Of a DNA stretch of 14,268 bases, positions 1 through 7,183 are shown in pieces. The notes beneath the pieces are model-generated. The model was not told the DNA's origin. It saw only the letters and a program-made list of their open reading frames with translations, and did not search any database. Both the position numbers and the translations under genes were made by a program. Each line of letters starts with the position of its first letter. Position 1 is the stretch's first letter. This DNA comes from Verrucomicrobiota bacterium (GTDB lineage: Bacteria; Verrucomicrobiota; Verrucomicrobiia; Opitutales; Opitutaceae), in NCBI GenBank assembly GCA_023457715.1, contig JAEWKR010000098.1, forward strand, positions 1 to 14,268, given 5' to 3'.

Positions 1-55
1 TCCATGGCCGGGGGGGCCGCCCACGGTCCCGGGGGACTGCGGCCTACGATGGACG

Positions 56-72
56 GCGGGCGGCCCGCCCGC
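56..72 (-). terminator. GC hairpin downstream of topB, possible terminator
   Basis: A perfect 7-bp stem (gcgggcg at 56-62, cgcccgc at 66-72) with a 3-nt loop lies about 20 nt beyond the stop codon of topB, read on the minus strand. There is no T-run after it, so it is not a classic intrinsic terminator. It may only slow polymerase or protect the 3' end, or it may be chance in GC-rich DNA. Confidence 0.3.
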
Positions 73-91
73 AAATCCGAGTCGTTTTCCC

Positions 92-2890
92 TTACCGCGG
101 CGGGAACTCGAACTCGGCCTTGGCGCCGGTCTTCGAGAGTACCAGGTAGGCCGCGAAGGCGATGCCGCGCTTGGACATGAAGCCGGAGATCAGCCCCGTG
201 CGGCCATCGTCGAAGAGGGACTTGATTTCTTCGAAGCCGAGTTTCTTCCCACAGAGTTCGCGCTTCAGGGTGAGGACGATGCGATTGTCCTGATCCGGGC
301 GGCGGACGTAGAAGGCTTCGGGCGTCTCGAGCACCTCTCCGTCCTTGTGCATCTTGCTCCGGCCCACGACGGCGGCCTTCGAGAGATCGGGTGGGGCCTT
401 GGCTTTGCGGGCGATGGGATTGCCGTCCTTGTCCAGCTTCGGCGCGCGCGGCGGAAACTCCCAGCCGATGCGGCTGTCCTCGCGCTTGAGGAAGGCGTCG
501 AAGGGACGGCCTTTCTTGGACGTGAAGCCCTGGATCAGGTCGGTCTTGCCCTCGCTCACGAGCTTGATCGCCGCTTCGCGCGGAATCGGCTTCTGGCACA
601 TCAGCCGACCGACGCGGAACGTCTGCTTCCAGCCGTCGCCGTCGCGCTCGCGCAGAATGTAGCTTGAGCCATTCTCGCAGAGCTCGGCGCCGGTGACGGG
701 GTCCTTCCAGAACGGTTCGAGTTCGCCGAGGTCCTGTTTGTCCCCGAAATCGTATTCAGCCTTCCACTTTCCGGCTTCCTCGTCCTTGGTGAGTTTCAGG
801 GTGGCGGCAAACCGGGCGCGCGTCTTCGCGGAGATGAAGCCGTCGAGCGGACCGACGACCCGCTTTTCCACGAGTTCCTTGATCTCGTGCTCCTCCATCT
901 TCCGGCCGCCGATCACCTTGTAGACCGTGAGCTCGCCGTCCTGCGACTTGTACGCGCGCAGGGTCTCGCGCAGGGGCTTGCCGTCCGTGGGCGAGAGAAT
1001 GTCGGTTTCGCGCGCGACGGATTCATCCTCCTCGAAGCCTTTGACGCGCTCGACGATACCCTTGGTCGTGGCGGCGATTTCCGCCATGAACTGGTCGCGC
1101 GTGAAGTTGCCGTGCTCGATCTGCCGCAGCTTGTACTCCCACTCACCCGTGAGATCGGGTTTCGTGAGTTCCTCCGCCTTTACGGCGCCCAGGAACTGAA
1201 GCAGCTGCTCGGCCTTCGCGCTGGGCACGAGCTCGCGCTGGTTGCGGTCCATGTACTTCTGGTTGATCAGGCCGTCGATCGTGTCGGCGCGGGTGGCGGG
1301 CGTGCCGAGTCCGCGTTCCTTCATCGCGCCGGCGAGTTCCTCGTCGTCGACGAGCTTGCCCGCGCCTTCCATGGCGGAGAGCAGCGTGGCTTCCGTGTAC
1401 CGGGGTGGCGGCTTCGTCTGTTCGGCGTGCAGCTCCGGGTCGACGGTTTTCGCCTGCGCGGGAGAGCCATCCTCGCTGCTGAGCGCCGGGAGCGCCCTGG
1501 AGTCGGCGGCGCCGTCCTCGACCGTGGTCTTGCCGTAGACCGCGAGCCACCCGGGGGACGTGAGCACCTTGCCCTCCGTCTTGAAATCGTGCCCCGCCAC
1601 GGTGCTGGTGCGCGTGGTGATGTCGAACTCGGCCGCCGGGTGGAACGTGGCGACGAAGCGACGCGCAATCATGTCGAACACCTTGCCCTCCATCTCATCG
1701 AGATTCTTGGCCTCGTGGGTGGTGGGGATGATGGCGAAGTGGTCCGAGATCTGCGCGTTGTTGAAGATGCGCTTGTTGGGCACGACCCAGCCGCTGTCGA
1801 GCACCCGCTGGGCATGGGTGGCGAGATCGGAGCCCGAGAGATTGCGCAGCGTCTCGCGCACGGTGGGAATGTAATCCTCCGGCAGCGCCCGCGAATCGGT
1901 ACGCGGGTAGGTGATCATCTTGTGGCGCTCGTACAACGCCTGGGCGATCTGGAGCGTGCGGCGGGCGGACAGGCCGTAGCGGTTGTTCGCCTCGCGCTGG
2001 AGCGTGGTGAGATCGTAGAGCCGGGGGGAGGCCTGCGTGCTGGCCTTCTTCTCCTCCGTGACGGTGGCGAGCGGCTGGCCCTGGCAGGCCGCGAGCACCG
2101 CCTCGGCGTGCGCCTGCTCCCAGATCCGGTCGATCCGGTCGTGCTCGTCGTTCTCGGCCCGCTTGAAGTTGGGGCGCTGATACACGCCCTCGTAGCGTCC
2201 CTTCGCCACCTCGAAGCTCGCGGTCACGCGCCAGTACGCGCGCGGCTTGAAGTTCCGGATCTCCTGCTCGCGGGCGTAGACGATCGCGAGGGTGGGAGTT
2301 TGCACGCGGCCGACCGAGGCCACATTGCCGGCCCGCGAGCCAAACATGCGCTTGGTCAGCGCGCGGGTGCCGTTGATCCCGATCAACCAGTCGCTTTCAC
2401 TGCGGCACCGGGCCGCGTCCTGCAGGCCCTGCATCTTGTCGCCGTCACGCAGGTTCTCAAAAGCCTGTCGGATGCCGTCCGCGGTCATCGTCTGCATCCA
2501 GGCCCGCTTCACGGGCTGCTTGGCCTTGGTGAGCTGATAGAGATACGCGAAGATGAGTTCGCCCTCCCGCCCGGCGTCGCACGCATTGATGATCTGGTCG
2601 ATGTCCTTGCGGGCGATGAGCTTCTTCAGCGCGTTGAACCGCTCCTTGGAATCCTCGACGGGTTTCAGTCCGAACTTGTTGGGAATGATCGGCAGGGTTT
2701 CGAGCCGCCAGAAGCCGTATTTCTTCTTGTCGATGTCCTCCGGCATCTCGAGTTCCACCACGTGGCCGAGCGCGTAGGAGATGACGTACTCGTCGTTTTC
2801 ATAGTGGTCGCCCTTCTTCGGAACCTTACCCAGGGCGCGCGCGAGATCGGCTGCCACGGAGGGCTTCTCGGCGATGACAAGTGACTTCAT
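92..2890 (-). CDS. topB: DNA topoisomerase III (type IA), with triplicated C-terminal repeat
   Basis: A 932-aa type IA topoisomerase: it cuts one DNA strand through a 5'-phosphotyrosine and passes the other, decatenating DNA and resolving recombination intermediates in the cytoplasm. The TOPRIM domain opens the protein (IAEKPS with Glu8; NACDAGREGELIF at 102-114 with Asp105). SVGRVQTPTLAIV (192-204) and MITYPRTDSRALPEDY (325-340, predicted catalytic Tyr328) are hallmark motifs, followed by ISDHFAIIPT (381-390) and GLGTPATRADTI (527-538). The tail, about 626-932, holds three diverged copies of the topoisomerase C-terminal repeat (GFISAKTRARFAATL, GFTSKKGRPFDAFL, GFMSKRGIAFAAYL) instead of four-cysteine zinc fingers. 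The ATG at 2890 is chosen because MKSLVIAEKPS is the normal family N-terminus; an in-frame TTG at 2929 would add 13 unconserved residues. No Shine-Dalgarno site precedes the ATG. The gene stands alone, with no plasmid or ICE genes beside it. Confidence 0.96.
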   Translation of the reverse strand: MKSLVIAEKPSVAADLARALGKVPKKGDHYENDEYVISYALGHVVELEMPEDIDKKKYGFWRLETLPIIPNKFGLKPVEDSKERFNALKKLIARKDIDQIINACDAGREGELIFAYLYQLTKAKQPVKRAWMQTMTADGIRQAFENLRDGDKMQGLQDAARCRSESDWLIGINGTRALTKRMFGSRAGNVASVGRVQTPTLAIVYAREQEIRNFKPRAYWRVTASFEVAKGRYEGVYQRPNFKRAENDEHDRIDRIWEQAHAEAVLAACQGQPLATVTEEKKASTQASPRLYDLTTLQREANNRYGLSARRTLQIAQALYERHKMITYPRTDSRALPEDYIPTVRETLRNLSGSDLATHAQRVLDSGWVVPNKRIFNNAQISDHFAIIPTTHEAKNLDEMEGKVFDMIARRFVATFHPAAEFDITTRTSTVAGHDFKTEGKVLTSPGWLAVYGKTTVEDGAADSRALPALSSEDGSPAQAKTVDPELHAEQTKPPPRYTEATLLSAMEGAGKLVDDEELAGAMKERGLGTPATRADTIDGLINQKYMDRNQRELVPSAKAEQLLQFLGAVKAEELTKPDLTGEWEYKLRQIEHGNFTRDQFMAEIAATTKGIVERVKGFEEDESVARETDILSPTDGKPLRETLRAYKSQDGELTVYKVIGGRKMEEHEIKELVEKRVVGPLDGFISAKTRARFAATLKLTKDEEAGKWKAEYDFGDKQDLGELEPFWKDPVTGAELCENGSSYILRERDGDGWKQTFRVGRLMCQKPIPREAAIKLVSEGKTDLIQGFTSKKGRPFDAFLKREDSRIGWEFPPRAPKLDKDGNPIARKAKAPPDLSKAAVVGRSKMHKDGEVLETPEAFYVRRPDQDNRIVLTLKRELCGKKLGFEEIKSLFDDGRTGLISGFMSKRGIAFAAYLVLSKTGAKAEFEFPPR

Positions 2891-2990
2891 GGACCGCGAG
2901 CCGTTACGCAGCGCATTCGCGAAGTGCAAGAAATTGTTTTCGGGGACCGTCCCGTTTCAGCGCGCAAACCGCGTGCGGGGTGAGCGATGA

Positions 2991-3024
2991 AACCAACCGC
3001 GAATGGACGCGAATAGACGCGAAG
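2991..3024 (-). repeat. 10-nt-periodic GCGAAT repeat, copy 1
   Basis: On the plus strand gcgaat, gcgaat and gcgaag begin at 2999, 3009 and 3019, exactly 10 nt apart, preceded by aaccaacc. The same architecture recurs at 14161-14193 with acgaat in place of gcgaat. It lies about 100 nt upstream of topB. Similar ACGAAT-rich intergenic repeats are, to my knowledge, common in Verrucomicrobiota; their function is unknown. Confidence 0.65.
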
Positions 3025-3073
3025 CTCCGGGCGATTCCGATCCGGCGACCCTCATGCCGGCTGCCGGTTCGAA

Positions 3074-3146
3074 TCGTGCTCGTGATCGTGCTCTTGCTCG
3101 TGATCGTTCGGACCGAGCACGAGCACGATGACGAGCACGAGCACGA
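3074..3146. repeat. Long imperfect inverted repeat (TCGTGCTCGTG family)
   Basis: Two 32-nt arms (3074-3105 and 3115-3146) pair at 27 of 32 positions around a 9-nt loop. Both arms are low-complexity runs of CGTGCTCGT or its complement ACGAGCACG. The hairpin begins 16 nt beyond the stop codon of the BON gene on the minus strand, so it would sit in that transcript's 3' end. It lacks a T-tract on either strand. It could be a 3' stabiliser or a rho-independent-like terminator, or simply a member of a dispersed repeat family. Confidence 0.75.
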
Positions 3147-3161
3147 AGGAGCGTCGGGGTG

Positions 3162-3683
3162 TTACGGCGCGGCAACGGTCAAACGTGACGAGACGTTGCG
3201 GACGCCATCGGTGTCGAGGGCGAGGGCGACGGCTTTGCCGAGGGCGGCTTCGCTGCCCACGCTGCCGTTGAGGGTCACGCGTCCGTCGCGGCTGTCGACG
3301 TCGATGTCCATCGCGGACAGATCGCGATCCAAGATGAACCTGGCCTTGATCATCGCGATGATCCGCGCATCCGCGATCTTGTCGCCGGCGCGCGCGGCGT
3401 TTTCGCGCACCACTTCCTTTCCGCGAGCCAGTTCCGCGCGGATGTTTTCGGGCGTGAGGTTCCAGTCCCGCATCTTCTGCTGCACCGCCTCGGAAACGTC
3501 GGAGGCCGCCGCCCGGGTTTTGTCCACCGCGCGGTCCGCCGATTCGCGGGCGGCGACCGTGACGTTGCCGGTGGTGGCCGCCACCCGTTCGCCGGTGGAC
3601 CCGGCCAGCGGTTGCCGCTGGTAGTAATAGAGGGCCACTGCGCCGATCGCGAGGCCGAGAATGAACACAAACAGGGTTTTCAT
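3162..3683 (-). CDS. BON-domain protein with N-terminal membrane anchor
   Basis: A 173-aa protein. Residues 3-21 form one hydrophobic segment (LFVFILGLAIGAVALYYY) serving as a signal anchor. Residues 30-103 are Ala/Arg/Glu-rich and probably a helical linker. Residues 104-171 match the BON domain (bacterial OsmY and nodulation family), with the conserved core DGRVTLNGSVGSEAALGKA and a closing strand VRNVSSRLTV. BON domains are thought to bind phospholipid or surface structures and often occur in envelope-stress proteins; only one copy is present here, versus two in OsmY. Periplasmic location is inferred. The start is well supported: GAGGAG (complement of 3693-3698) lies 9 nt before the ATG. 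The gene runs in the same direction as topB but is separated by 271 bp of repeats, so co-transcription is doubtful. Confidence 0.88.
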   Translation of the reverse strand: MKTLFVFILGLAIGAVALYYYQRQPLAGSTGERVAATTGNVTVAARESADRAVDKTRAAASDVSEAVQQKMRDWNLTPENIRAELARGKEVVRENAARAGDKIADARIIAMIKARFILDRDLSAMDIDVDSRDGRVTLNGSVGSEAALGKAVALALDTDGVRNVSSRLTVAAP

Positions 3684-3692
3684 GCGGAGAAG

Positions 3693-3698
3693 CTCCTC
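3693..3698 (-). promoter_or_regulatory. Ribosome binding site of the BON gene
   Basis: GAGGAG on the minus strand, 9 nt upstream of the ATG at 3683. It is one of only three clear Shine-Dalgarno sites in the window. Confidence 0.7.
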
Positions 3699-3745
3699 AG
3701 AACGCCTTGGCCGGCAAGGGTTCCGGCGGAGCGGGAGAGGGGGAA

Positions 3746-3813
3746 GGGTACCGGCTGAAGCCGGCGCTACGCACGGAAGGGGTATCGGGTGAAGCCAGCG
3801 CTACGGGAGAGGC
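3746..3813. repeat. Two 34-nt direct repeats containing a TGAAGCC core
   Basis: Units start at 3746 and 3780, 34 nt apart. Both follow the pattern gggta-cgg-tgaagcc-gcgctacg with a few substitutions. The first unit contains the palindromic ccggctgaagccgg. The core relates to the GGGCTGAAGC elements at 6802 and 7577-7626. They fill the gap between the divergent BON and small-protein genes (3684-3925), where I see no gene. Confidence 0.65.
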
Positions 3814-3925
3814 CGGTAGGTCGCGGGCGGGCGCCGGTTCAAAAAGGTGGGCCAACTGACCCAGGCGGTGCATCCGGATTCTCCTTGGCCGCGTAGAAGG
3901 GGCTGAGTACCTAAATCGCCAGAGC

Positions 3926-4522
3926 ATGGCACGTTCCCGCCGTTCTACCTCTCTGCTCCTTCTGCTCGGGCTTGGACTGCTGCTGGCAGCGGGCCTCGGT
4001 GCGCGCTCGTGTGGACGGTCAACGCCGGTGTCGGAGGCCGTCCGGAACGAGGCGGGCGGCGCGGAGCCCGAAGCTCGGCGAGCCGCCGGCCTTTCCAAAC
4101 AGGACTCGTCCCGGGAGATCGCGTCCGTGGACGCCGCCGGGCTCGAACCACACCGCCTGACGGTGCTGACCTTCGTGATGAGTCGCGCCGGGTTGCAGGT
4201 AGCGGAGACGGTGATCGCACCCGGCCGGGTGAAAGCGCCGCCGACCTCGGTGGCGCCCCATCAACTGGAGTTTTCGCTCCAGGACGCCGGCGGCCAGGTG
4301 GTTTATCAAGGGGCGCTCGATCATCCGCTGCGGCGCGTGGACGAGTACGAGGATCCCGAACGTCCCGGTCAGATCAAGCAGCTGCCCCGCGAGCTGGACT
4401 CCGAGGCCTTTCAGCTGCGGTTTCCCCTCGTCGCCGGGGCCCGCACCGTCACGCTGGTCGAACGGCTGACGATCGACGGCCAGATCCGCCGGCGCCCCCT
4501 TGGCACTTTCCCCTTACCCTGA
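3926..4522 (+). CDS. Small signal-anchored protein paired with the M64 peptidase
   Basis: A 198-aa protein of unknown function. A basic start (MARSRRS) and hydrophobic segment at residues 9-25 form a signal peptide or anchor. Cys29 follows in an ARSC context, which is not a good lipobox, so a lipoprotein call is weak. Residues 30-70 look like a low-complexity linker. Residues 75-198 alternate as beta strands (LTVLTFVMSRAGLQVAETV, HQLEFSLQDAGGQVVYQGALDHPLR, FQLRFPLVAGARTVTLVERL), suggesting one beta-sandwich in the periplasm or outside. The stop overlaps the M64 ATG by one base (TGATG), so the two are almost certainly co-translated and probably act together; a chaperone, inhibitor or split N-terminal domain of the peptidase are possible roles, all inferred. 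The ATG at 3926 has no clear Shine-Dalgarno site, but it is the only start that keeps the signal segment. Confidence 0.75.
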   Translation: MARSRRSTSLLLLLGLGLLLAAGLGARSCGRSTPVSEAVRNEAGGAEPEARRAAGLSKQDSSREIASVDAAGLEPHRLTVLTFVMSRAGLQVAETVIAPGRVKAPPTSVAPHQLEFSLQDAGGQVVYQGALDHPLRRVDEYEDPERPGQIKQLPRELDSEAFQLRFPLVAGARTVTLVERLTIDGQIRRRPLGTFPLP

Positions 4523-6720
4523 TGTTTCGCTTCTTTGCCGCCTGCTGGTGTCTGATCGCCGGTGCCTGCGCCGCGTCCGCGCAGACGCTGCATGAACTCC
4601 GGGCCACGGGGTCCCGCAGTTCATCGCTGAATCTCGTGCTGCTCGGCGAGGGCTATACCGCGGGCGAGAGTCAGAAATTTCTCAACGACGCCACGACGAC
4701 GCTGAACGGAATCCTGGCCAACGAATCGTGGGCGCCGTTCGCGGATGCGATCAACGGATACGCCATCTCCGTCGCGAGCAATCAGTCCGGGGCGGACGAC
4801 CCGGGCGGCAGCGTCGTCCGCGACACCTATTTCAATGCCACGTTCGGCACCTCCGGCGTGGACCGGCTGCTCACGCTTGGCACCGGCGGTTCGCTCAAGG
4901 TCTACCAGCTGCTGGGCCAGTTTGTGCCGGAGTACGACGTCGTGATCGTGCTGGTGAACTCGACCAAGTACGGCGGCTCGGGCGGCGCGATCGCGGTGAC
5001 CTCGCTGGCGCCCGAGGCGACGAACATCCTCCTTCACGAGCTGGGCCACTCCTTTGCCGATCTGACAGACGAGTATGTGGACGCGGCTGCGGCGCCGCAT
5101 TATCCCCCCGGCGAGCATCGCAATGCCACCCAGAAGACGACCCGGACCGCGGTGCCCTGGGCAAAATTCGTGCTGCCGGAGACGCCGTTTCCCGCCACGA
5201 CCGCGCCGAACGAGAATATCGTCAGCATCTTCGAAGGGGCCCATTACCGGGCCACCGGGCACTACCGCCCCACCTACAACAGCGCCATGCGCAGCCTGGG
5301 AAGGCCGTTCGGGCCGGTGAACCTCGCGGCCTTCGCCATGGCGGTGCATCAGCGGGGCCTCAACGGCGCCGCCACGAAGCCGGCCATCATCGAATCGCCG
5401 GCGTCGACGCAGGTGGTGACAGGCGCGGCCCATATCCTGACCGCCAAGGTCGCAGGAACCGGCCCACTGACGTATCAGTGGTCCAAGGACGGCTATTATC
5501 TGCCGGGGGCCACGGCCGCGACGTTGAAGATCGCGGCGGTGGGCGCGGCCCAGACGGGGACGTATGTCCTCGAGGTGACGAACGCCAAGGGCACGGCCAG
5601 CACGACGCCCGCGGTGTTGACCAATGGCGCAAGCGGACCGCTGCCGCCCGAGGTCGGCGGCCTGCCCGAGGCGCTGTCCGTGCAGGCCGGAGAGCCGATC
5701 ACCCTGACAGCCGAGCTCACCGGCACCGGGCCCTTCACCTTCCAATGGGAAAAGGATGGGCTGCCCCTCCCGGGCGCGACCGCCGCCACGTTCCAGCTGC
5801 TGGTGTCCGACGCCGCCAGTGCCGGCACCTACCGGGTGCGGGTCACGAATGCGGCCGGGTCGGTGCTCAGCGGGGGCACGAAGGTCACGGTGACCCCGTT
5901 TTCCGCGAGCCATATCGCCAACCTTTCCATCCGGGCCCGCGTGGCGGGCGACGATCCGCTGATCGTGGGATTCTGGGTCCAGGGTGGCAGCTTCGGGGCG
6001 GAAAAGCCACTGTTGATCCGCGGGATCGGACCGGAACTGATGCGCTACGGAGTGCCGGGGGCGCTGCCTGATCCGCTGGCGACCGTCTTCAGTGGCCGCA
6101 GCGCCATCGCCGGGAGCGACAACTGGATGGGCAGCGTCCAGGTGGTCATGGCTGAGGCGCGCGTGCATGCGTTTCACTTGAGCAACATGATGAGCAAGGA
6201 TGCCGCGCTCGTGCTGCCGTTGCCGGAAACCGGCGGGTACACCGTCCAGGTAAAGGACACACAGGCGCGCAGTGGCGTGGCGCTCGCGGAAATCTACGAC
6301 GCGTCGCCGGAGTTCACCGCGGCGACCCCGCGGCTCGTCAACGTCTCGGCGCGCACGTGGTGCGGCGTCGATGGCGACGTCCCGATCATCGGCTTCTCCC
6401 TGGTCGGGGCCGGGAAGAAGCGGGTGCTCATTCGTGCCGTTGGCCCGACGTTGGCGGAGCTCGAGGTTCCCGGCTTCCTGGCCAACCCGCAGGTCGAATT
6501 GAGGAATGGATCCGGCATCCTCCAGTCAAACGACGACTGGGGTGGCGGACCCGCCCTGCGCGAAGCCATCCGCGCGGCGTACGCATATCCGTTTGTGGCG
6601 GGTGATTCCAAGGACGCGGCGCTGATCGCCGACCTCCCCGCGGGCACCTACTCGGTGGTCGTCTCGGGCGCCGGCAGGACGACCGGGGTCGTGCTCGTGG
6701 AGCTGTACGAGCTGCCGTGA
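4522..6720 (+). CDS. Secreted M64-family zinc metallopeptidase with Ig-like domains
   Basis: A 732-aa secreted protein. Residues 1-20 are a signal peptide with probable cleavage at ASA|QT. The peptidase domain spans roughly 22-285: LNLVLLGEGYT (36-46), zinc motif HELGHSFADLTDEY (172-185, with His172, Glu173, His176 and the downstream Asp183-Glu184), and YRPTYNSAMRSLGRPFG (248-264), all features of family M64, known from IgA-cleaving peptidases. The substrate here is unknown. Two Ig-like domains follow (about 287-367 and 376-458), each with the YQW/FQW-KDG-LPGATAATL pattern and GTY-V-VTNAxG. Residues about 464-593 and 604-730 are two copies of a beta-rich module (LLIRGIGP / VLIRAVGP; GSDNW / SNDDW; KDAALVLPLP / KDAALIADLP). 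The start at 4522 gives a signal peptide and the TGATG overlap with the preceding gene; an open frame continues upstream to 4009 but reads through that gene in the wrong frame. There is no Shine-Dalgarno site, so expression probably relies on coupling. Confidence 0.92.
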   Translation: MFRFFAACWCLIAGACAASAQTLHELRATGSRSSSLNLVLLGEGYTAGESQKFLNDATTTLNGILANESWAPFADAINGYAISVASNQSGADDPGGSVVRDTYFNATFGTSGVDRLLTLGTGGSLKVYQLLGQFVPEYDVVIVLVNSTKYGGSGGAIAVTSLAPEATNILLHELGHSFADLTDEYVDAAAAPHYPPGEHRNATQKTTRTAVPWAKFVLPETPFPATTAPNENIVSIFEGAHYRATGHYRPTYNSAMRSLGRPFGPVNLAAFAMAVHQRGLNGAATKPAIIESPASTQVVTGAAHILTAKVAGTGPLTYQWSKDGYYLPGATAATLKIAAVGAAQTGTYVLEVTNAKGTASTTPAVLTNGASGPLPPEVGGLPEALSVQAGEPITLTAELTGTGPFTFQWEKDGLPLPGATAATFQLLVSDAASAGTYRVRVTNAAGSVLSGGTKVTVTPFSASHIANLSIRARVAGDDPLIVGFWVQGGSFGAEKPLLIRGIGPELMRYGVPGALPDPLATVFSGRSAIAGSDNWMGSVQVVMAEARVHAFHLSNMMSKDAALVLPLPETGGYTVQVKDTQARSGVALAEIYDASPEFTAATPRLVNVSARTWCGVDGDVPIIGFSLVGAGKKRVLIRAVGPTLAELEVPGFLANPQVELRNGSGILQSNDDWGGGPALREAIRAAYAYPFVAGDSKDAALIADLPAGTYSVVVSGAGRTTGVVLVELYELP

Positions 6721-6724
6721 GGCG

Positions 6725-6757
6725 GGGAAAGGGACGGAAGGGACCAAAGGGACCCAA
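6725..6757 (+). repeat. Purine-rich 9-nt tandem repeat GGGACNNAA
   Basis: gggac begins at 6731, 6740 and 6749, exactly 9 nt apart, with units gggacggaa, gggaccaaa and gggacccaa; a partial unit gggaaa precedes them. It starts right after the M64 stop codon. Function unknown. Confidence 0.6.
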
Positions 6758-6801
6758 GCCGGGCACTTCACGGCGAATGCCCGCGAACGAGGTGGGATTC
6801 T

Positions 6802-6818
6802 GCGGGCTGAAGCACCGC
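6802..6818 (+). repeat. GCGGGCTGAAGC repeat element, single copy
   Basis: gcgggctgaagcaccgc at 6802-6818 shares its core with the inverted pair at 7577-7626. Here only one arm is present. Confidence 0.5.
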
Positions 6819-6869
6819 AGCCACCGAATTCGGAATAAAGAGATGACACCCCGCCTGTGCCGTATGCCC

Positions 6870-6887
6870 AAAGGCTCAGGCCTTTTT
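6870..6887 (+). terminator. Possible intrinsic terminator after the M64 gene
   Basis: A 6-bp perfect stem (aaaggc 6870-6875, gccttt 6880-6885) with loop tcag runs into a total of five T residues. The stem is short and the site is 150 nt past the M64 stop, so it is only a candidate. Confidence 0.35.
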
Positions 6888-7183
6888 AGGTTAAGGTGGG
6901 CGCCGGCCCGCAGCCTCTGCCTTCCGATTTACGGCCTGGCATCTTCCGCGGGTTTGTTGGCTCCCAATTTTGATCTAAGGCAAAGAGCAGTTATTGAAAG
7001 CACCTCGAACACTGCAGGGTGTCGAATCGCAACCTAGGTGCACCCCTGGCTTCGTCAAACGGGAATCGGTGAAAGAGGCAGGGCCTGGCACCCGGTGGAC
7101 GCGTGGAGCCTTCCGCTTCGGCTTGCCAACGTCTCTGAACTGGCGATGGTGCGGCGCTTTAACGTCCACTTCCACCCACCACC

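Larger units (their letters stand above)
6721..7183. other. 463-bp intergenic region without a supported gene
   Basis: It holds a 9-nt tandem repeat just after the M64 stop, a single GCGGGCTGAAGC repeat element at 6802, and a short hairpin with T-run at 6870-6887. The remainder (6890-7183) has no recognised repeat or RNA. The open frame crossing most of it gives an Arg/Lys/Gly-rich peptide derived from the tandem repeat and shows no protein-like features. Confidence 0.6.

Noticed and set aside
887..2884. 665-aa plus-strand open frame
   Set aside because: It is antisense to topB for its whole length and the product is Arg/Leu/Gly/Val-rich with no motif. Topoisomerase motifs on the other strand are decisive.
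2891..2929. Longer topB start at the TTG at 2929
   Set aside because: The extra 13 residues are not like the family N-terminus, whereas MKSLVIAEKPS at 2890 is.
3697..4098. 133-aa minus-strand open frame
   Set aside because: It overlaps the signal-anchored protein and the 34-nt repeats, and its sequence is Pro/Ser/Arg-rich low complexity.
4621..6177. 518-aa minus-strand open frame
   Set aside because: It lies entirely opposite the M64 peptidase; composition is His/Arg/Gly-rich, as expected of the antisense of GC-rich coding DNA.
6717..7037. 106-aa plus-strand open frame after the M64 gene
   Set aside because: Its first residues are a translation of the 9-nt tandem repeat and of the TGAAGC element; no ribosome-binding site or protein-like segment follows.
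7037..7098. Stretch resembling the 5' part of a cobalamin riboswitch (ggtgc, then gggaatcggtgaaa)
   Set aside because: The conserved core following the GGTG-AAA segment (CTG-CCCGCAAC) and the B12 box are both absent, and the downstream gene is not a cobalamin gene I can recognise. Best explained as chance; a covariance-model search would settle it.
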